A stretch of 7,705 bases of DNA from Prevotella sp. (GTDB taxonomy: Bacteria; Bacteroidota; Bacteroidia; Bacteroidales; Bacteroidaceae), in the NCBI GenBank assembly GCA_021204565.1, contig JAJPZE010000002.1:1-7705 (forward strand). The letters are read 5' to 3'. The number at the start of each line of letters is the position of its first letter. Within the stretch, counting starts at the first letter, position 1. A program made the translations under genes and the position numbers. The notes under the pieces are model-generated. The model was not told the DNA's origin. It searched no databases and worked only from the letters and a program-made list of their open reading frames with translations. Positions 4,883-7,705 of the stretch are shown here, in pieces.

Positions 4883-5914
4883 TCAGCGGTCGCGCGGCAC
4901 GTCGCCGTGCGTATCATGTTTCTTGTCGTTGTTTGCGGGGAAGCGTTGGCGTATCTCGTTCACAGTCAATCCCCGTGCGGTAATCTTCCCGTCTTTGAGA
5001 ATAATATTGTCGGGAAGGTTTGTCGCGCCGAGCAACTCCGCCAGCTCGCCATCGAACGCCATACCGTCGCACACGACGGGAGTCTCTATCTTGTCGCGCT
5101 CGATAGTGCGCTGACATTCTTTTACCGACGCATCGAGACATATGCCGAGCAGATGTAAGCCGTCGCGATCGGCGTTCTTAAGCATACGTTGGATATTGCA
5201 ACTCTCGTAGTCGTATGTTGCAAAGAGATAAACAACCGCGTCGCCCCGGCGGAGTGATTTATCGGTAATGGTGTCGCCGGAGACGGTTACGGAGCGGAAC
5301 GCGGGCAAGGCGTTACCCTCCGATGTGGCGGCTGCCGTCTTAATCCGTTTCAGGTTTTGCGCCAAGAGACCGTTGTCGGGTTGTGCCGCAAGCGCCGTTT
5401 CAAGCAGCTCTGCAGCGGCGGCATAATCAGGAGAAACGGTCTTGATAAAGTATTTATTGACAAGCCACACGGACGCAATACTCTCAGGGTGTGAGGCAAC
5501 AAACTCCCTTACGTATTCTTGCATCTCGTCCGGGCGGGCATCCTTTGTCCGCTCGCGGAAGGTATTCATCAACTTATTGTCGGGAGTGCCGCTAACCCGT
5601 AGCTCTTTCAAGTGCGATGCGTCTCCGGCGAATTTGATGTTCTTGCCGGGTTGGACGAATACAGGTTGCTCGGAGAAGTTGGGGAAGACGACAATCAGAG
5701 TGCCGCTCCTCTCACACGTCCCTCGATACGTAAAGCGACCCGCATTAACGAATATCGTATCAATACCGTCGATTACCCCGTCGGTACTGTACACGTAAAA
5801 CTCACCTTGGTTGAGGTTCTGCAGCCGGCCGTCTATCTTAAACGCATTATCTCCACCGGAGCAAGCAACCAAAACCAAGATGAGCAACGAAGCGGATGAC
5901 AGTTTCCCGATCAT
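4883..5914 (-). CDS. DUF4369-type lipoprotein with degenerate thioredoxin-like domain
   Basis: A 343-residue protein starting MIGKLSSASLLILVLVACSG, a lipoprotein signal peptide with lipobox LVAC and modified Cys18. Residues about 25-105 look like the beta-rich DUF4369 domain (FKIDGRLQNLNQGEFYVYS; DTIFVNAGRFTYRG). A helical middle (115-195) precedes a thioredoxin-like domain: VVYLFATYDYESCNIQ (228-242), GLHLLGICLD (252-261) and NLPDNIILKDGKITARG (299-315) correspond to beta1/active site, beta3 and the cis-Pro/beta4 region. Family members normally have WCxxC; here only Cys239 remains and the first position is Tyr236, so dithiol chemistry is unlikely. The C-terminus is a polar tail rich in Asp, His and Lys. 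It is probably anchored in the periplasm or on an outer-membrane leaflet. It probably heads the operon with yifB and the ABC ATPase. Start choice is clear: ATG followed at once by the signal peptide. Confidence 0.8.
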   Translation of the reverse strand: MIGKLSSASLLILVLVACSGGDNAFKIDGRLQNLNQGEFYVYSTDGVIDGIDTIFVNAGRFTYRGTCERSGTLIVVFPNFSEQPVFVQPGKNIKFAGDASHLKELRVSGTPDNKLMNTFRERTKDARPDEMQEYVREFVASHPESIASVWLVNKYFIKTVSPDYAAAAELLETALAAQPDNGLLAQNLKRIKTAAATSEGNALPAFRSVTVSGDTITDKSLRRGDAVVYLFATYDYESCNIQRMLKNADRDGLHLLGICLDASVKECQRTIERDKIETPVVCDGMAFDGELAELLGATNLPDNIILKDGKITARGLTVNEIRQRFPANNDKKHDTHGDVPRDR

Positions 5915-6042
5915 CGTAACCTGCGACGTATAGACAAATATCCCATAAGAACGTCGAAGACCTTATACTGAGATTAGAGCCGTACTTCCGGTCCGATAAT
6001 CTTCATAACCGCTATTAGCCGTATTTTCAATATAAGATATTG
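5915..6042. promoter_or_regulatory. intergenic region, probable promoter of the three-gene operon
   Basis: These 128 bases separate the TPR lipoprotein gene from the DUF4369 lipoprotein gene. Directly after the TPR stop codon, CAATAT and ATATTG (6028-6042) form an AT-rich 6-bp stem, a weak terminator at best. Near the downstream gene, the minus strand reads GATATTTG (5942 to 5935), one base off the TAnnTTTG -7 pattern, but no TTTG -33 element is at the right distance. I consider a promoter here likely from gene spacing, with weak sequence support. Confidence 0.3.
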
Positions 6043-7705
6043 TTAGTTTCGAACGATTGACAACTCAAGGTCGTTATCGGCATATTCGCCGAGCGACGGA
6101 TCTTGCTCTAACGCCTCTTTGAGATACGAATTAGTTGCGAACTTATTCCCGCGTCTTGCGGCAACAATGGCGTGGAGATATGTGTTCATCGCGTCCTTGT
6201 TCCGTGCGTTATCAAGAGTGGATGAGGCTTGTGCATAGTCCTTATTCAAGAGTTGTGCCAAGGCGGCGCTGTTGGTCGGCTCGGTCAATATACCGGCTGC
6301 CGAGGCGTAATTGCCTTTGCTCAACTCGAGCACGCCCTGCGCATAACTTACATCGCCGAGAGTGGTTGCCTTTGCGATATCGAGCTCGGCGTTCTCCTTA
6401 TCACCCTCGACAAGAGAGAGAAGTCCGCGGTTGGCATATGCCTCCGCCTGGTTCGCGTCGATACGTATCGCTTGCGTAAGATAACTCTTCGCCGATGAGA
6501 TGTCGCCGTCAGTCATCGCCATTGACGCTAAGTTGTTGTAAGCCCGTGCATCGTCGGGATACATCTCCGCCGCTTTCTTGTAGACGGCAGTTTTCTCCTC
6601 GTTGCTCTCGACCAATGTTGCCGTGTAAAGGAGCTCCTCCAAGCTCAGAACCGACGGATCGGAAGCGAACTGGCTGACAAGCTCCTCGTCGGAACGCCCC
6701 ACGATTTGATAATTAATTATCAGGCGCGCGCGCCGGAGTTCGGGAAGGATACCGGTAGTGAGTTCCTGATAACCCTCGCTCAGGTTGCGTATCTGACGCT
6801 CACGCTCTTCCGGGTCCTGATACATCTCCAACACGCGGATAATCACGTCTTTGTCTTGTATGTCGCTTACGGCGACAAGCTCCTTGAATCCCTCCCAGTC
6901 CTGAGCGGTGTAATGAGCATCAATGGATGTGTCAAGGTCAGTACTCTTAAGTGTTGAAGACACGTAATCCTCCGCGCTGTATTGCCGTTCTGCCGACAGC
7001 TTGTTGTTGAAGTCGAAGCCTCCCTCGGGTGAAGCGTATGCCTGTATCTCAACGTTCTGGAGGCTCAGCCTCTCCTGGTCGGCATTAATCTCTTTGAGCA
7101 TAGCCACGAAATCCTGTACCGAATTGCTTTCAAGCTCCGACTTGCGGATATTGGCTTGATTAACAAGGAACTTTATGTTCGCCTCTTGTTTCTCTTCCGA
7201 GATACGCTGAAACGAGTCCGGGGCGAAGCAACCGCCGTCGCTAAGGATAGTCTGCTTATATAGCTCCGATGTTGCAATCACGCCCGTAGCCACTTGCACG
7301 TCGGGCACGCTCACCGCTTTCTTCCCCACTTTTGCTTGGAATGTCAGATACATATCGCTCTTCTGCATCGCAGGTACGTATGTGAACGATGTATTCATCG
7401 TATACCTTCCGCCAAGCCTGTAAGAAATCGTCTGGTTGTTGCCCAATACCTTCTCGCCTTGGAAAGTCGCCCCTTCGCCCTGCGAAACCTCGCCATTGCC
7501 GTAACGGAGTTCGGGAATAACGGTGATGACCGCATTCTTCTTGAGATATTTCTCGGGGAACACGCCGGCGATGGATGCAGGCACTGCACCGGCTTGAGCT
7601 TCAAGCGGTCGCGGCGTAACCGTAAAATTGTTTGCCGACAACGCATCCAACTTGCCCGAGCAAGAGGACAATATAACTGCAGAGACGGCAATAATGCTTA
7701 AATAT
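6043..7705 (-). CDS. TPR-containing lipoprotein with OmpA-like segment, 5' end outside window
   Basis: The frame stays open to the right edge, so the true start is missing. The edge residues YLSIIAVSAVILSSCSG are the hydrophobic core of a lipoprotein signal peptide with lipobox LSSC (Cys encoded at 7662-7660); a TTG at 7671 lies inside it and is not the start. Counting that codon as residue 1, about 542 residues follow. Residues 15-130 are beta-rich (NNFTVTPRPLEAQAG; VITVIPELRYGNGE). Residues 200-240 (VEIQAYASPEGGFDFNNKLSAER) resemble the OmpA C-terminal signature. ILPELRRARLIINYQ lies at 308-322. From about 355 come several TPR-like units, including YKKAAEMYPDDARAYNNLAS and YLTQAIRIDANQAEAYANRG. 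Large lipoproteins with this layout occur in Bacteroidales; they are presumed envelope scaffolds, with no defined function. It is separated from the next gene by 128 bases. Confidence 0.82.
   Translation of the reverse strand, partial: YLSIIAVSAVILSSCSGKLDALSANNFTVTPRPLEAQAGAVPASIAGVFPEKYLKKNAVITVIPELRYGNGEVSQGEGATFQGEKVLGNNQTISYRLGGRYTMNTSFTYVPAMQKSDMYLTFQAKVGKKAVSVPDVQVATGVIATSELYKQTILSDGGCFAPDSFQRISEEKQEANIKFLVNQANIRKSELESNSVQDFVAMLKEINADQERLSLQNVEIQAYASPEGGFDFNNKLSAERQYSAEDYVSSTLKSTDLDTSIDAHYTAQDWEGFKELVAVSDIQDKDVIIRVLEMYQDPEERERQIRNLSEGYQELTTGILPELRRARLIINYQIVGRSDEELVSQFASDPSVLSLEELLYTATLVESNEEKTAVYKKAAEMYPDDARAYNNLASMAMTDGDISSAKSYLTQAIRIDANQAEAYANRGLLSLVEGDKENAELDIAKATTLGDVSYAQGVLELSKGNYASAAGILTEPTNSAALAQLLNKDYAQASSTLDNARNKDAMNTYLHAIVAARRGNKFATNSYLKEALEQDPSLGEYADNDLELSIVRN

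Noticed and set aside
4363..5114. Long rightward open frames opposite yifB and the DUF4369 lipoprotein gene (138 and 196 codons).
   Set aside because: They lie antisense to genes with complete domain motifs, show no recognisable domains, and are explained by the codon bias of the opposite strand.
6707..6734. Two abutting perfect palindromes, TGATAATTAATTATCA and GGCGCGCGCGCC.
   Set aside because: They lie inside the TPR lipoprotein gene and encode the RRARLIINYQ segment expected for the family; likely coincidence of codons, though the alternating CG run is curious.
7669..7671. TTG as start codon of the TPR lipoprotein gene.
   Set aside because: The frame continues upstream through a hydrophobic signal-peptide core and this codon is the Leu of the LSSC lipobox, so the true start is beyond the right edge.

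Overview
The window looks like a Bacteroidales chromosome (phylum Bacteroidota). The evidence is a TAnnTTTG-type -7 element at 2276-2283, PcfJ/PcfK-family proteins of the kind common on Bacteroidales conjugative elements, a DUF4369-like lipoprotein with a thioredoxin-like C-terminus, and a large TPR lipoprotein with an OmpA-like segment. Shine-Dalgarno sequences are weak, as is usual in this group. I cannot name the genus. Family names come from recognition of motifs and remembered homologues; no database was searched.

Left part (1 to about 2150): accessory DNA, probably part of an integrative/conjugative element or its remnant. A leftward cluster runs from a small element protein (ATG at 1811), through a 74-residue unknown, to pcfK and pcfJ; pcfJ leaves the window at base 1. 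The first gene has an in-frame TGA at 1446-1448, after which 29 family-like codons continue to a TAA. Upstream of it lies a long imperfect inverted repeat (about 1803-2118) with perfect 13-bp central arms. Its right arm carries a possible 57-residue rightward ORF that resembles, at protein level, the leftward-reading left arm.

Middle (about 2150-2609): no convincing gene. It holds a rightward Bacteroidales-type promoter followed 12 bp later by a boxA-like sequence as found in rRNA leaders, then four tandem copies of a 22-bp repeat with internal dyad symmetry, then a stem-loop. Nothing downstream of the promoter is on the same strand, so its transcript would be non-coding or antisense to the ABC gene. 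The junction between element and core chromosome should lie here.

Right part (2610-7705): four leftward core-type genes. A TPR/OmpA-like lipoprotein gene enters from the right edge without its start. After a 128-bp gap come a DUF4369/thioredoxin-like lipoprotein that has lost the CXXC pair, a complete YifB/ComM-family AAA+ ATPase, and a FecE/BtuD-type ABC ATPase. The last three are 14 and 6 bp apart and probably form one operon. No permease or binding protein for the ABC ATPase is present.
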